Shown in pieces: positions 55,661 to 64,000 of a stretch of 64,000 bases of DNA. The position numbers and the translations under genes are program-made. This DNA is from Candidatus Saccharicenans subterraneus (GTDB lineage Bacteria; Acidobacteriota; Aminicenantia; Aminicenantales; Saccharicenantaceae). The stretch is taken from assembly GCA_003426165.1 (NCBI GenBank), contig QUAH01000004.1, positions 7,501 to 71,500 on the forward strand, written 5' to 3'. The notes under the pieces are model-generated. The model searched no databases. It saw only the letters and a program-made list of their open reading frames with translations, and was not told where the DNA came from. Every line of letters starts with the position of its first letter. The stretch's first letter is position 1.

Positions 55661-56347
55661 CTAGTCTTCTATCAAATCACTGCCGAGTTCTTCTATATAG
55701 AGTCTCCCCTTGCTTTCTTCTTCAAAAGCCAGACAGCACATCAGTCGCCCGCACAGGCCTGAGATCTTGGTGGGGTTAATCACAATCTGCTGTTTCCTGG
55801 CCTTCTGGATGGTGATGGGCTCAAAGTTCTTGATGAAGGAAAAACAGCACAGGGGACGGCCGCAGACACCCAGCCCGCCCACCAGCTTGGCTTCATCCCT
55901 GACCCCGATCTGGCGCATCTCGATCCGCATCCTCAATTCCTTGGCCAGGTCCTTTACCAGCTGACGGAAGTCAATCCGGCCGTCGGCCGTATAATAAAAG
56001 ATGCCTTTCTTCTCGTTGAAAAAATAACGCACCGCCACCAGCTTCATCGGCAGGTTGCGGGCCTTGATCCGGCTCAGGCAGAATTCAAAGGCCTTCTTCT
56101 CCCGGTCTCTGAGCCAGTTAAACTTTTTTATATCCTCTTCGGTAGCCTTCCTGATTATTTTGACCGCACGGCGGGCAGCCTTGGGACACCGGGCCAGCTC
56201 GCTGTCGAGGTCGATCACCATGGCCAGGTCGCCGCCGTACTCGGACTCCACCAGGCAGTAATCCCCCACTTCCAGGGGCTCCTCGCCCCGGAGGGCCCGG
56301 ATAATCTTGCCGGTGGACTCCGATAGCAAGAGTACAGCTTCAGTCAT
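55661..56347 (-). CDS. PSP1 domain protein, RicT (YaaT)-like
   Basis: 228 residues from ATG at 56347, which overlaps the holB stop by 8 nt. It has the PSP1 domain, with YFFNEKKGIFYYTADGRIDFRQLVKDL and the double-Cys motifs GVCGRPLCC and GLCGRLMCC. In Bacillus subtilis RicT is part of the Y-complex with iron-sulfur clusters that affects mRNA processing, development and competence. The order holB-ricT is conserved in many Gram-positive and other bacteria, which supports the assignment. Confidence 0.9.
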   Translation of the reverse strand: MTEAVLLLSESTGKIIRALRGEEPLEVGDYCLVESEYGGDLAMVIDLDSELARCPKAARRAVKIIRKATEEDIKKFNWLRDREKKAFEFCLSRIKARNLPMKLVAVRYFFNEKKGIFYYTADGRIDFRQLVKDLAKELRMRIEMRQIGVRDEAKLVGGLGVCGRPLCCFSFIKNFEPITIQKARKQQIVINPTKISGLCGRLMCCLAFEEESKGRLYIEELGSDLIED

Positions 56348-57335
56348 TTCTGATCTCTCTAAAAAAAATTGTGAGTTCATTACCCATTATAGCCAAATTC
56401 GGGTTCTTCTTTAAGCGCCCCAGGTAATCCTCCATCAGCCGGACGCCCTGACCGGCTCTTTCCGCAGAAACCAGGCGAGAAACCTGTTCCAGTTCCGGGC
56501 CGAGGTCAGGGTTGAGCAGCAGCTCCTTCCGACCGGCCAGGACTACCAGCAGGTCACGAAAAAAAACCGAAAAGAATTTCAGGGTTTCCCGGAACCCGGA
56601 CAGGGCATCCTTCCTGGCCCGGCCGGCCACCAGGCTCAGGAAGTCTTCTACCTCGCCTGCCTCCAGCAGCTGCTTGAAGATCAGCCAGGCCTGATTGCGC
56701 CCGGACAGGAATTCATCCCAGTCCGTTTCCAGCACAGACTCCAGGTTGCCTTCGGAGGACTGGGCCAGGAGCCTGGCCCTCTCGGCCGGAAACCCGCGGT
56801 CCACCAGGGCTCTTTCCACCTCTTCCTGGCTGAGGGGATTGAACCTCAGGACCTGGCAGCGGGAGCGGATGGTGGGTAGAATGAGCTGCAGGTCTTCCGT
56901 GACCAGGATGAAATAAGCAAACGACCGCGGCTCTTCCAGGGTCTTGAGCAACGAATTGGCCACGGTCTCGTTCATTCTTTCGGCTTCATCGATGATGAAG
57001 ACCAGCCGACCCCGTCCCCAGGGCCGCAGGGTGGCCAGGCTATTTAGCTCTTCAATTTGTTCTTTAACAATCTGTTCGCGGTTCTTGTCCCGGGTTATGA
57101 CCCGAACGTTGGGATGCTGTCCCCGGTCTATTCTCAAGCAGGAATCACAGCGGTCGCAGGAATCGTCAGTCCTCTCCAGGCAGTTTAAGGCCTTGGCCAC
57201 GGTCAGGGCCGTTTTCAACTTGCCGGTCCCGGCCGGTCCGAAAAATAGCAGGGAGTTGGGCAGCCTGCCTTTGCCCAGGGAAAGTCTCAAAATTTGCTTT
57301 ACCTGTTCGTTTCCCCAGATCTCCCTGAAACTCAT
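56340..57335 (-). CDS. holB: DNA polymerase III delta-prime subunit (HolB)
   Basis: 331 residues. The AAA+ clamp-loader subunit starts MSFREIWGNEQVKQIL. The P-loop is GPAGTGKLK (normal Thr/Ser after Lys is Leu, as seen in some delta-prime subunits, which do not hydrolyse ATP). It has a zinc module CDRCDSC, the DEAERM box and IRSRCQ, the sensor motif of the family. It starts six nt after uvrA and overlaps ricT. Confidence 0.93.
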   Translation of the reverse strand: MSFREIWGNEQVKQILRLSLGKGRLPNSLLFFGPAGTGKLKTALTVAKALNCLERTDDSCDRCDSCLRIDRGQHPNVRVITRDKNREQIVKEQIEELNSLATLRPWGRGRLVFIIDEAERMNETVANSLLKTLEEPRSFAYFILVTEDLQLILPTIRSRCQVLRFNPLSQEEVERALVDRGFPAERARLLAQSSEGNLESVLETDWDEFLSGRNQAWLIFKQLLEAGEVEDFLSLVAGRARKDALSGFRETLKFFSVFFRDLLVVLAGRKELLLNPDLGPELEQVSRLVSAERAGQGVRLMEDYLGRLKKNPNLAIMGNELTIFFREIRND

Positions 57336-57341
57336 CCCGCG

Positions 57342-59867
57342 CTATCCTCTCAACCCGCTGTGCACCCCGGAAAAGAGCACCTGGCGCAGATAACGACCGG
57401 TGTGGGATTTTTCCACCCTGGCCACCTCTTCCGGCCGCCCGGCCGCCACCACTTCCCCGCCGGCCTGCCCGCCCTCCGGGCCCAGGTCAATAATGTAATC
57501 GCAATACTTGATAACTTCAAGGTTATGCTCGATTATGATCACCGTGTTGCCCATTTCCACCAGGCGTTCCAGGACTTTGAGCAGCTTGCTGACGTCGTCA
57601 AAATGGAGCCCGGTGGTCGGTTCGTCCAGCAGATAGAGTGTCTTTCCAGTATCGCGGCGGCTGAGCTCCCGGGTCAGCTTGATTCTCTGGGCCTCTCCAC
57701 CCGATAGCTGTGGTGCCGGCTGGCCCAGTCTGAGATAGCCCAGTCCTACCTGTTTCAGCAGCTCCAGCTTGCGGCGCAGCGAGGGATGGGCCCGGAGCAG
57801 TTCAAAGGCCTCATCTACCGTCATGTCCAGAAAATCGGCGATGTTTTTCCCGCGGTAGGTCACGGCCAGCGTTTCCTTGTTGTACCTGCGGCCGTGGCAG
57901 CGGTCGCAGGTGACATAGACATCGGGCAAAAAATGCATCTCCACCTTCTTCACCCCGGCTCCCTGGCAGTCCTCGCAGCGCCCGCCGTGCACGTTGAAAC
58001 TGAAACGCCCGGGGCGGTATCCCTTCCGACGGGCTTCCGGGGTCATGGAAAAAAGCTGCCGCAGGTGCCCGAAAATTCCCGTATAGGTAGCCGGGTTTGA
58101 CCTGGGCGTCCGGCCTATGGGTTTCTGGTCAACTGAAACTACCTTGTCTATATTCTCCAGCCCTTCGAGTGCCCGGTGCTTTCCTGGCTGAACTTTGGCC
58201 CGATAAAATTTCTTCAACAGGGCCCGGTAAAGAACGTCATAAACCAGGCTGCTCTTGCCCGAACCCGACACCCCGGTTACGGCCGTCATCACTCCTAGGG
58301 GAAAACTAACATCTATGCCCTTCAGGTTATGCTCGGCCGCGCCCCGGACTGTAAGCCAGCCAGAGGGAGTCCGGCGGACCGCCGGCACCGGCACCGATTT
58401 TTCCCCGCGCAGGTACTGGGCGGTCAGGGACTCGCTCGAGTTCAAAACCTTCTGGAGTGGGCCGCAGGCCACCACCCGCCCGCCATTTTCTCCCGCCCCC
58501 GGGCCCAGGTCAATCAGGTAATCGGCCGAGCGAATGGTCTGCTCGTCATGCTCAACCACCACTATGGAATTACCGGCATCACGAAGCTGGCGGAGCAGCC
58601 TGATCAACTGGCCATTATCCCGCTGGTGCAGGCCGATGGTCGGTTCATCCAGCACGTAGAGAATACCCCGCAACCTGGAACCGACCTGGGCCGCCAGCCT
58701 GATTCTCTGGGCCTCACCGCCCGACAGCGAGGAACCTGTCCGGTTAAGGTCAAGATAGGACAGGCCGAGTTCCCTCATAACCAGCAACCGGTCTTTAACT
58801 TCCTTCAATATTTTTTCAGCCACCGTCTGAACCTGGCCGGGAAAACTCAGCCTGTCTATTTTTTCAAGCAGGCGATCCACGTCGAGCGAGGCCAGCTCGT
58901 GGATGTTCAGACCGTCAATTCTGACCCAGAGACTTTCTTTTTTCAGTCTCTGGCCCCGGCAGTCGGGACAGAGGTCGGAGGTCAGCTCCACCTCGCCCCA
59001 CTCGTTTAGAGTGGTAAGGTAGCCCAGACCGTGGCACCGGCCGCAGGCACCATAAGGACTGTTGAAAGAAAAATTCCTGGGTTCCAGCGGCTGGTAACTG
59101 CGGCCGCAGGAGGGACAGGCCAGCTTCCTGGAGAAATAAGATTCCTGGCCGGAGGCCTCCAGCACCAGCACTCCTCCGTCGGCCATCTCCAGGCTTCTCT
59201 CCACGGCTTCCTGTAAGCGGCGTTCCTTTCCGGGTTCCAGTTTCAATTCGTCCACCAGGATTTCGATGCTATGTTTTCTGTTCCTGTCCAAACGGATTTT
59301 TTCTTCCAGGTCATGCATCCAGCCGTCAATCCGGGCTCTCAGGAAACCCTTTTTCCTGAATTTCTCGAGCAGCTGCTGGTACTCGCCTTTCCGGCCGCGG
59401 ACGACCGGGGCCAGAATCATTATGTTCCGCCCGGAGTAACGGGAAGCGATCATCTCCAAAATCTGCTCCCGGCTGCTGGCCGTAACTGGCACCCGGCAGT
59501 CGGGGCAGTAAATTGTTCCCAGCCGGGCATACAGCAGGCGCAGCAGGTCATAAATTTCGGTTATGGTGCCAACCGTCGACCGGGGGTTGAAAGAAATGGT
59601 TTTCTGGTCAACTGAAATGGCCGGGGACAGGCCCTCGATCGACTCGACTTCAGGCTTCTCCAGCTGTTCGATAAACTGCCGGGCGTAGGCCGAAAGGCAC
59701 TCTATGTATCTCCGCTGTCCCTCGGCAAACAGGGTGTCAAAGGCCAGGGAAGACTTGCCCGAGCCACTGGGCCCGGTGACTATGACTAGACGGTTTCTGG
59801 GCAGCTCAACGTCAATCTTTTTGAGGTTATGCTGGGCGGCCTTGCGTACCCGGATCTCCTGAAGCAT
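57342..59867 (-). CDS. uvrA: UvrA excinuclease ABC subunit A, compact form
   Basis: 841 residues, about 100 fewer than E. coli UvrA. Two ABC ATPase modules are present, with Walker A GPSGSGKSS and GVSGSGKSS, and signature motifs LSGGEAQRIRL and LSGGEAQRIKL. The UvrB-binding region and zinc modules Cys251/Cys254 and Cys275/Cys278 are kept. The stretch between Cys275/Cys278 and the next CxxC (Cys300/Cys303) is only 21 residues, whereas it is more than 100 in E. coli. The damage sensor lacks that insertion. ATG at 59867 has TAAAAT ending six nt upstream, so the transcript is probably leaderless. It is followed by holB and ricT. Confidence 0.95.
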   Translation of the reverse strand: MLQEIRVRKAAQHNLKKIDVELPRNRLVIVTGPSGSGKSSLAFDTLFAEGQRRYIECLSAYARQFIEQLEKPEVESIEGLSPAISVDQKTISFNPRSTVGTITEIYDLLRLLYARLGTIYCPDCRVPVTASSREQILEMIASRYSGRNIMILAPVVRGRKGEYQQLLEKFRKKGFLRARIDGWMHDLEEKIRLDRNRKHSIEILVDELKLEPGKERRLQEAVERSLEMADGGVLVLEASGQESYFSRKLACPSCGRSYQPLEPRNFSFNSPYGACGRCHGLGYLTTLNEWGEVELTSDLCPDCRGQRLKKESLWVRIDGLNIHELASLDVDRLLEKIDRLSFPGQVQTVAEKILKEVKDRLLVMRELGLSYLDLNRTGSSLSGGEAQRIRLAAQVGSRLRGILYVLDEPTIGLHQRDNGQLIRLLRQLRDAGNSIVVVEHDEQTIRSADYLIDLGPGAGENGGRVVACGPLQKVLNSSESLTAQYLRGEKSVPVPAVRRTPSGWLTVRGAAEHNLKGIDVSFPLGVMTAVTGVSGSGKSSLVYDVLYRALLKKFYRAKVQPGKHRALEGLENIDKVVSVDQKPIGRTPRSNPATYTGIFGHLRQLFSMTPEARRKGYRPGRFSFNVHGGRCEDCQGAGVKKVEMHFLPDVYVTCDRCHGRRYNKETLAVTYRGKNIADFLDMTVDEAFELLRAHPSLRRKLELLKQVGLGYLRLGQPAPQLSGGEAQRIKLTRELSRRDTGKTLYLLDEPTTGLHFDDVSKLLKVLERLVEMGNTVIIIEHNLEVIKYCDYIIDLGPEGGQAGGEVVAAGRPEEVARVEKSHTGRYLRQVLFSGVHSGLRG

Positions 59868-59873
59868 GGTTAT

Positions 59874-59882
59874 ATTTTAGCA
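59874..59882 (-). promoter_or_regulatory. Extended -10 promoter giving a leaderless uvrA mRNA
   Basis: On the minus strand TGC then TAAAAT (59879-59874), followed by ATAACC and the ATG. The expected start is the A of the ATG. No ribosome site is present. Confidence 0.55.
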
Positions 59883-59915
59883 CTTCTGGGTTGATTTCCG
59901 AGGTCCGGAAACGGG

Positions 59916-59944
59916 TTTAATAATCCGGTCCTTTATTTTATAAT
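59916..59944 (+). promoter_or_regulatory. Promoter of the MrfA-type helicase gene
   Basis: TTTAAT (59916-59921), a 17-nt spacer, then a perfect TATAAT (59939-59944). Start near 59951, only 11 nt before the ATG, and no ribosome site is present. Confidence 0.5.
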
Positions 59945-59961
59945 AGCAACGATTAAACGCC

Positions 59962-62322
59962 ATGGACAAAGAAGACCGCCTGCATCGGGCCATCAGCGCC
60001 CTCCGTGATATGGCCGCGCCCTACGGTTCCATAACCACCATAAAATACCTGCCGCCGCGGCCCGGGAGTTTCAACGACTATCCCCCGGATGTTCATCCCC
60101 GCCTGGTGGAAGCGCTGAAGAAGAAAGGGTTCAGTTCGCTCTATTCCCACCAGAGCCAGGCCTGGCAAAAGATCAGGGAAGGGAAGAACGTGGTGGTGGT
60201 CACCCCGACCGCCTCCGGGAAAACACTCTGCTACAACCTTCCGGTCCTGGATTGTATTCTCCGTGACCCGTCCAGCCGGGCCATCTACCTCTTCCCGACC
60301 AAGGCCCTGAGCCAGGACCAGCGGGCCGAGCTGGATGAAACCATAGAGCTTCTGGGCGAGGAAATAAAAATATTCACCTACGACGGAGACACGCCGCAGG
60401 ACGCCCGCCGGGCCATCCGCAGCCAGGGGCACATAATCATCACCAACCCCGACATGCTGCATTCCGGCATCCTGCCCCATCACACCAAGTGGATAAAACT
60501 GTTCGAGAACCTGAAATTCATAATTATCGACGAACTGCATAACTACCGCGGGGTGTTCGGCAGCCATGTGGCCAACGTCATCAGGAGATTGAAAAGGATA
60601 GCCAGCTTCTACGGAGCCAAACCGCAGTTCATCCTGTCCACGGCCACCATCGCCAATCCCCGGGACATGGCCCAGAAAATGATCGAAGAGCCGGTGGAAC
60701 TCATCGACCAGAACGGCGCTCCGGCCGGAGAAAAATACTTTGTGTTCTACACCCCACCGGTGGTCAATCCCCACCTGGGCATCAGGAGGTCCTATATCAA
60801 CGAGGCCCGCAGAATTGCCACCGTCTTCCTCAAGGAGCGGCTGCAGACGATCGTCTTTGCCCAGAGTCGCCTGCTGACCGAGGTCCTGGTCACCTACCTG
60901 AAAGATGACATGGAAAAGGGACTCAAGGACGAAGGCCTGATCCGCGGTTACCGTGGCGGTTACCTGCCGGCCAGGCGCCGGGAAATCGAAAGAGGCCTGC
61001 GGGAAGGGAAAATTCTCGGGGTGGTTTCCACCAACGCCCTGGAGCTGGGGATAGACATCGGCACGCTGGATGTGGCCGTCCTGGCCGGCTATCCGGGAAC
61101 CATTGCCAGCACCTGGCAGAGGGCCGGCCGGGCCGGGCGCAAGACCGGAAAGTCGGCGGCCGTCCTGGTGGCCTCTTCGGCCCCCCTTGACCAGTTCATC
61201 ATCAACCATCCTGACTATTTCTTTTCCAGCCCCCCTGAAATGGCCCTGATCAACCCTGACAACCTGTCCATCCTGGTCAACCATATCCAGTGTGCCGCCT
61301 TTGAGCTGCCCTTCGAAGACGGGGAGAAATTCGGCACGGTGGAAATCAGCGAAATATTGAAATTGCTGGAAGAGGAAGAGATGCTCCACCACACCCAGAA
61401 CAAGTGGTTCTGGACTTCAGAGGCCTACCCGGCCGATGCCATCTCCCTGCGCAGCATCAGCTCCGACAACTTCGTGGTGGTGGATACGACCGACAAACCG
61501 CGGGTGATCGCCGAGGTGGATTTTTCCTCGGCCCTGACCACCCTGCACCCCAAGGCCATCTACATCTGCGAGGGAGAACAGTACTTCGTGGAAGAATTCG
61601 ACTACGAGCAGCGCAAGGCCTACGTCAAGAAGACCGATGTCGATTACTTCACCGACGCCATAGATTACACCAACGTCAAGATTCTGGACGTTTTTGACCG
61701 GAAGGACATTCCCCAGGGCTGGGTCTCTCACGGCGAGGTCCACGTGGCCACCCAGGTGGTGGGTTTCAAAAAAATCAAGTTCCACACGATGGAAAACGTG
61801 GGAGCCGGAGAACTGCAGCTGCCCCAGAATGAAATGAGTACCACCAGTTTCTGGTTGACCGTGCCGGCCGAAATCTACCAGACCCTGCCCTTTACCCCGG
61901 AGCAGCGGACCAACGGCCTGTTCGGCCTGTCCTACCTTCTCCACCACGTGGCCCCGCTCTTCCTGATGTGCGACCTGCACGACCTGGGCGTGGCCATCGG
62001 TGATAACTCCTCGGGCCAGTCCCTGCCCCCCCGGGACCTGCCCCGCCACCGCCTGCCGCAGGACGAAAAAAACAGGGTCTTTCTCAGCCCGGACTTTTCC
62101 CCCAACCTGTTTCTCTACGACAATTTTCCCGGTGGCATCGGTCTCAGCCCTGCCCTGTTCGAACTGAAGGCCAGCCTGCTCCAGGCCTGCCTGGGGACGA
62201 TTGAAGCCTGTCCCTGCGAAGAGGGCTGCCCTTCCTGCGTGGGACCGGTCAGAGAAAGCGGGGAAAAGGCCAAGCAGGTGGCCCGTGCCATCCTGCAGAA
62301 ACTACTTCTTGCAGGCGCATAA
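59962..62322 (+). CDS. mrfA: MrfA-type DEAD/H helicase with DUF1998 domain (DNA repair)
   Basis: 786 residues. The Q-like region (SSLYSHQSQAW) is followed by Walker A TPTASGKT, DELH (IIIDELHNYRG), motif III STATIAN, motif VI QRAGRAGRKTG, and a C-terminal DUF1998 module with the zinc-binding cluster CPCEEGCPSC near residues 753-763. This is the YprA/MrfA family, which in Bacillus repairs mitomycin C lesions together with exonuclease MrfB. MrfB is not encoded nearby. It stands head to head with uvrA (94 nt apart) and overlaps the end of the convergent trkA gene by 21 nt. The proximity to uvrA is a suggestive repair cluster. Confidence 0.92.
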   Translation: MDKEDRLHRAISALRDMAAPYGSITTIKYLPPRPGSFNDYPPDVHPRLVEALKKKGFSSLYSHQSQAWQKIREGKNVVVVTPTASGKTLCYNLPVLDCILRDPSSRAIYLFPTKALSQDQRAELDETIELLGEEIKIFTYDGDTPQDARRAIRSQGHIIITNPDMLHSGILPHHTKWIKLFENLKFIIIDELHNYRGVFGSHVANVIRRLKRIASFYGAKPQFILSTATIANPRDMAQKMIEEPVELIDQNGAPAGEKYFVFYTPPVVNPHLGIRRSYINEARRIATVFLKERLQTIVFAQSRLLTEVLVTYLKDDMEKGLKDEGLIRGYRGGYLPARRREIERGLREGKILGVVSTNALELGIDIGTLDVAVLAGYPGTIASTWQRAGRAGRKTGKSAAVLVASSAPLDQFIINHPDYFFSSPPEMALINPDNLSILVNHIQCAAFELPFEDGEKFGTVEISEILKLLEEEEMLHHTQNKWFWTSEAYPADAISLRSISSDNFVVVDTTDKPRVIAEVDFSSALTTLHPKAIYICEGEQYFVEEFDYEQRKAYVKKTDVDYFTDAIDYTNVKILDVFDRKDIPQGWVSHGEVHVATQVVGFKKIKFHTMENVGAGELQLPQNEMSTTSFWLTVPAEIYQTLPFTPEQRTNGLFGLSYLLHHVAPLFLMCDLHDLGVAIGDNSSGQSLPPRDLPRHRLPQDEKNRVFLSPDFSPNLFLYDNFPGGIGLSPALFELKASLLQACLGTIEACPCEEGCPSCVGPVRESGEKAKQVARAILQKLLLAGA

Positions 62323-62958
62323 ATCGGCGATGTTTTCTTCCTCGCCCATTACAACCAGTACATCGCTGTCCTTGACCACAAAGTCCGCCCCGGGGATGAA
62401 AATCAGGCGGTCGGGCACCAGCTGCCTGACCGCTATGACCTGGACCCGGTAGCGGTTGGTCAGGTCCAGGTCCCGCAGTTTCTTGCCGATGAAGGCCTCG
62501 GGCGGGACAATTTCCTGGATGCTGATGTTTTCGGCCAGGGGCAGGTACTCCAGGACATTCCTGGAGCTAAGGCGCTGGGCCAGCCTAACGGCCATGTCCC
62601 GTTCGGGGTAGATGACCTCGGTGGCCCCGATGGCCTCCAGGATTTTGCCGTGGTCCGGGCTCAGGGCTTTGGCCAGGATGCGGTTGACACCCAGTTCATG
62701 AAGGTAGAGCACCGTCAGAATCGAAGGTTCCATCTCCGGCCCGAGGCTGACCACCGCCACGTCCATGTCCTGAACGCCCAGGGCCTTAAGGCTTTCCTTG
62801 TCGGCCGAGTCCATCCAGACAGCCTGGCTGGAAAAATCCTTGGCCTCTTCGACCTTATCCTTATCTTTGTCTATGACCAGGACTTCGTGGCCTTTTTCAT
62901 AGAGCGTTTTAGCCAGATAACTGCCAAAACTTCCGAGACCGATAACGGCAAATCTCAT
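62302..62958 (-). CDS. TrkA/KtrA family potassium channel gating subunit
   Basis: 218 residues. The N-terminal RCK Rossmann domain has GLGSFGSYLAKTL for NAD/ATP binding, followed by a C-terminal RCK_C domain (about 135-215). It controls potassium flow through TrkH/KtrB in the membrane. AGGAG lies 7 nt before the ATG, and it is 38 nt downstream of the ktrB-like gene, so the two are one operon. The coding end overlaps the convergent helicase gene by 21 nt. Confidence 0.92.
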   Translation of the reverse strand: MRFAVIGLGSFGSYLAKTLYEKGHEVLVIDKDKDKVEEAKDFSSQAVWMDSADKESLKALGVQDMDVAVVSLGPEMEPSILTVLYLHELGVNRILAKALSPDHGKILEAIGATEVIYPERDMAVRLAQRLSSRNVLEYLPLAENISIQEIVPPEAFIGKKLRDLDLTNRYRVQVIAVRQLVPDRLIFIPGADFVVKDSDVLVVMGEEENIADLCACKK

Positions 62959-62996
62959 TTTGTTACTCCTGGATAAAGCCCGTTCTTGGGGATATT

Positions 62997-64000
62997 TTAG
63001 CCCACCATGATGCTTTCTTCAATAAACTGGTAATGACCGGCCGGCTTAACCCGGCTGAAGGCATAGAGCATGGTCAGTGGCCCGATCCGGCCAAGATACA
63101 TGGTAACCACCAGAATCAACTTGTTCAGGGGATGGAGGTTCGGGGTGATGCCCAGGGACAGGCCAACCGTGCCGAAGGCCGAGACCACCTCGAACAGGGC
63201 TTCTTTTAAAGCCAGCTGGGGCTGAATGATGAGCAGGGCCAGGGTCGAAGCAAAAACCAGAGACATGGCCAGCGAAACCAGGGTGTAGGCCTTGATGATG
63301 TCCTCGTTTTTAATAGCCCTGGAGAAAATCTGAGGGACTTCATGACCATGGATACGTGACCGGAGGAACGCGAAGATCACGCCGAAGGTGGTGGTCTTGA
63401 CCCCGCCTCCAGTCGAGCCCGGCGAAGCCCCGACAAACATTATTAAGATCAGCAACAGCAAAGAAGCTACCGACAGGCTGTTAAGGTCTACGGTGTTAAA
63501 GCCAGCGGTCCGGGCCGAAACCACCTGAAATACCGCGCCCAGGACCTTTTCTTTGAGCGGCAGGCTGGAAAAACCCCGGTCGAATTCCATCAGGAACAGC
63601 AGAATGGCCCCGGTCAGTATGATTCCCAGGGTAATGGCCACCACGAACTTGGTATGTAGAGAAAACCTGACCCTCTCTTTTTGCAGGCAACTTCTAAGAG
63701 CCAGCTTTATTTCCTGCAGGACAAAAAAGCCAAGACCTCCGAAAACAATCAGAAAGATCATGACCAGGTTGACCAGGGTGTCTCCGCGAAAGGCAGCCAG
63801 GTTATCAGAAAAAAGCGAAAAGCCAGCATTGCAAAAAGCGGAAACAGAGTGGAAGACGGACAGGGCCACGGCCCTGGACCAGGAACCAACCCCGGAGAAT
63901 TTCAACATGAGGAGGGCGGCTCCAATCAGTTCGAAACCGAAGGTAAACAGGAAAACATCCCGCAGCAACGACCGGAAATCTGAAATGGCCGCCGGGCGGA
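62997..64000 (-). CDS. TrkH/KtrB family potassium uptake membrane protein (N-terminus outside window)
   Basis: At least 333 residues, and the frame is open through the window edge. The TTG near 63968 is an internal Leu codon, not the start. It shows TM helices and pore loops of the Trk/Ktr family: SVFHSVSAFCNAGFSLF, SARTAGFNTVDL and ASPGSTGGGVKTTTF, with the selectivity-filter glycines (CNAGF, RTAGFN). The fourth loop is near SAFGTVGLSLG. It pairs with the downstream TrkA/KtrA subunit for potassium uptake. Confidence 0.93.
   Translation of the reverse strand, partial: RPAAISDFRSLLRDVFLFTFGFELIGAALLMLKFSGVGSWSRAVALSVFHSVSAFCNAGFSLFSDNLAAFRGDTLVNLVMIFLIVFGGLGFFVLQEIKLALRSCLQKERVRFSLHTKFVVAITLGIILTGAILLFLMEFDRGFSSLPLKEKVLGAVFQVVSARTAGFNTVDLNSLSVASLLLLILIMFVGASPGSTGGGVKTTTFGVIFAFLRSRIHGHEVPQIFSRAIKNEDIIKAYTLVSLAMSLVFASTLALLIIQPQLALKEALFEVVSAFGTVGLSLGITPNLHPLNKLILVVTMYLGRIGPLTMLYAFSRVKPAGHYQFIEESIMVG

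Noticed and set aside
59953-61392. 479-codon ORF antisense to the helicase gene
   Set aside because: It covers a gene with clear helicase motifs; the antisense product is Gly/Gln/Val-rich with no domain.
63968-63968. TTG as the start of the KtrB-like gene
   Set aside because: The frame continues open to the window edge with family-like residues, so the gene is cut by the window.

Overview
The window looks like ordinary chromosome of a diderm, free-living bacterium. It carries housekeeping genes (F1 ATP synthase, ftsK, uvrA, mfd, holB, accD, folC, rsmA, ndk) mixed with many secreted or envelope proteins: an S9D-type peptidase, a DUF5916 beta-barrel protein, two TPR-CHAT proteins, SurA/PpiC chaperones and a VKOR-DsbA fusion. 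This mix, together with heavy use of AGG for arginine, most resembles Candidatus Aminicenantes / Acidobacteriota-like lineages. That assignment is inferred from gene content and is not proven. I saw no rRNA, tRNA, insertion sequence, prophage or CRISPR array.

Layout. 1-2390: end of a type IV pilin-like (pseudopilin) cluster. 2735-7740: secreted S9D peptidase, secreted GyrI-like protein, a short QueG-like Fe-S protein, ndk. 7924-15490: a small secreted peptide, then two exported TPR-CHAT proteins that flank an ECF sigma factor and its membrane anti-sigma factor. This is the most suggestive novel system here. 15602-23246: exported redoxin, unknown gene, glycerate kinase, then an envelope operon (EnvC-like degenerate LytM, an S41 pseudoprotease without catalytic Ser and Lys, divergent polysaccharide deacetylase), a lipoprotein, and a pyruvoyl arginine decarboxylase. 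23288-28657: mfd followed by two SurA/PpiC isomerases. 28748-37864: DUF5916 protein, secreted AstE/AspA-like hydrolase, a small protein, secreted class-I amidotransferase plus VirK-like protein, DUF6786-like lipoprotein, saccharopine/lysine dehydrogenase-like enzyme. 37930-40182: VKOR-DsbA fusion and a TrmN6-like methyltransferase. 40172-45819: F1 operon (b', b, delta, alpha, gamma, beta, short epsilon) without a and c subunits. 45896-48503: pseudo-receiver, accD, folC. 48654-53162: DAACS symporter, rsmA, ftsK. 53184-55646: small gene plus HD-GYP protein, and a second ECF sigma/anti-sigma pair. 55661-62322: uvrA-holB-ricT facing away from an MrfA-type helicase. 62302-64000: TrkA/KtrA and the C-terminal part of TrkH/KtrB.

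Two themes link the genes. First, both ECF sigma genes are followed by a one-TM anti-sigma factor with an H-x3-C-x2-C motif and a similar beta-rich exported C-terminus. At the first locus the neighbours are exported CHAT (caspase-like) proteins, which suggests proteolytic control of the sigma factor. Second, several key genes (uvrA, mfd, ftsK, the pseudo-receiver operon) have a TAAAAT or TATAAT box only 6-13 nt before the start codon. This predicts leaderless or nearly leaderless mRNAs. All functions are read from sequence motifs and family knowledge; no database search was possible.
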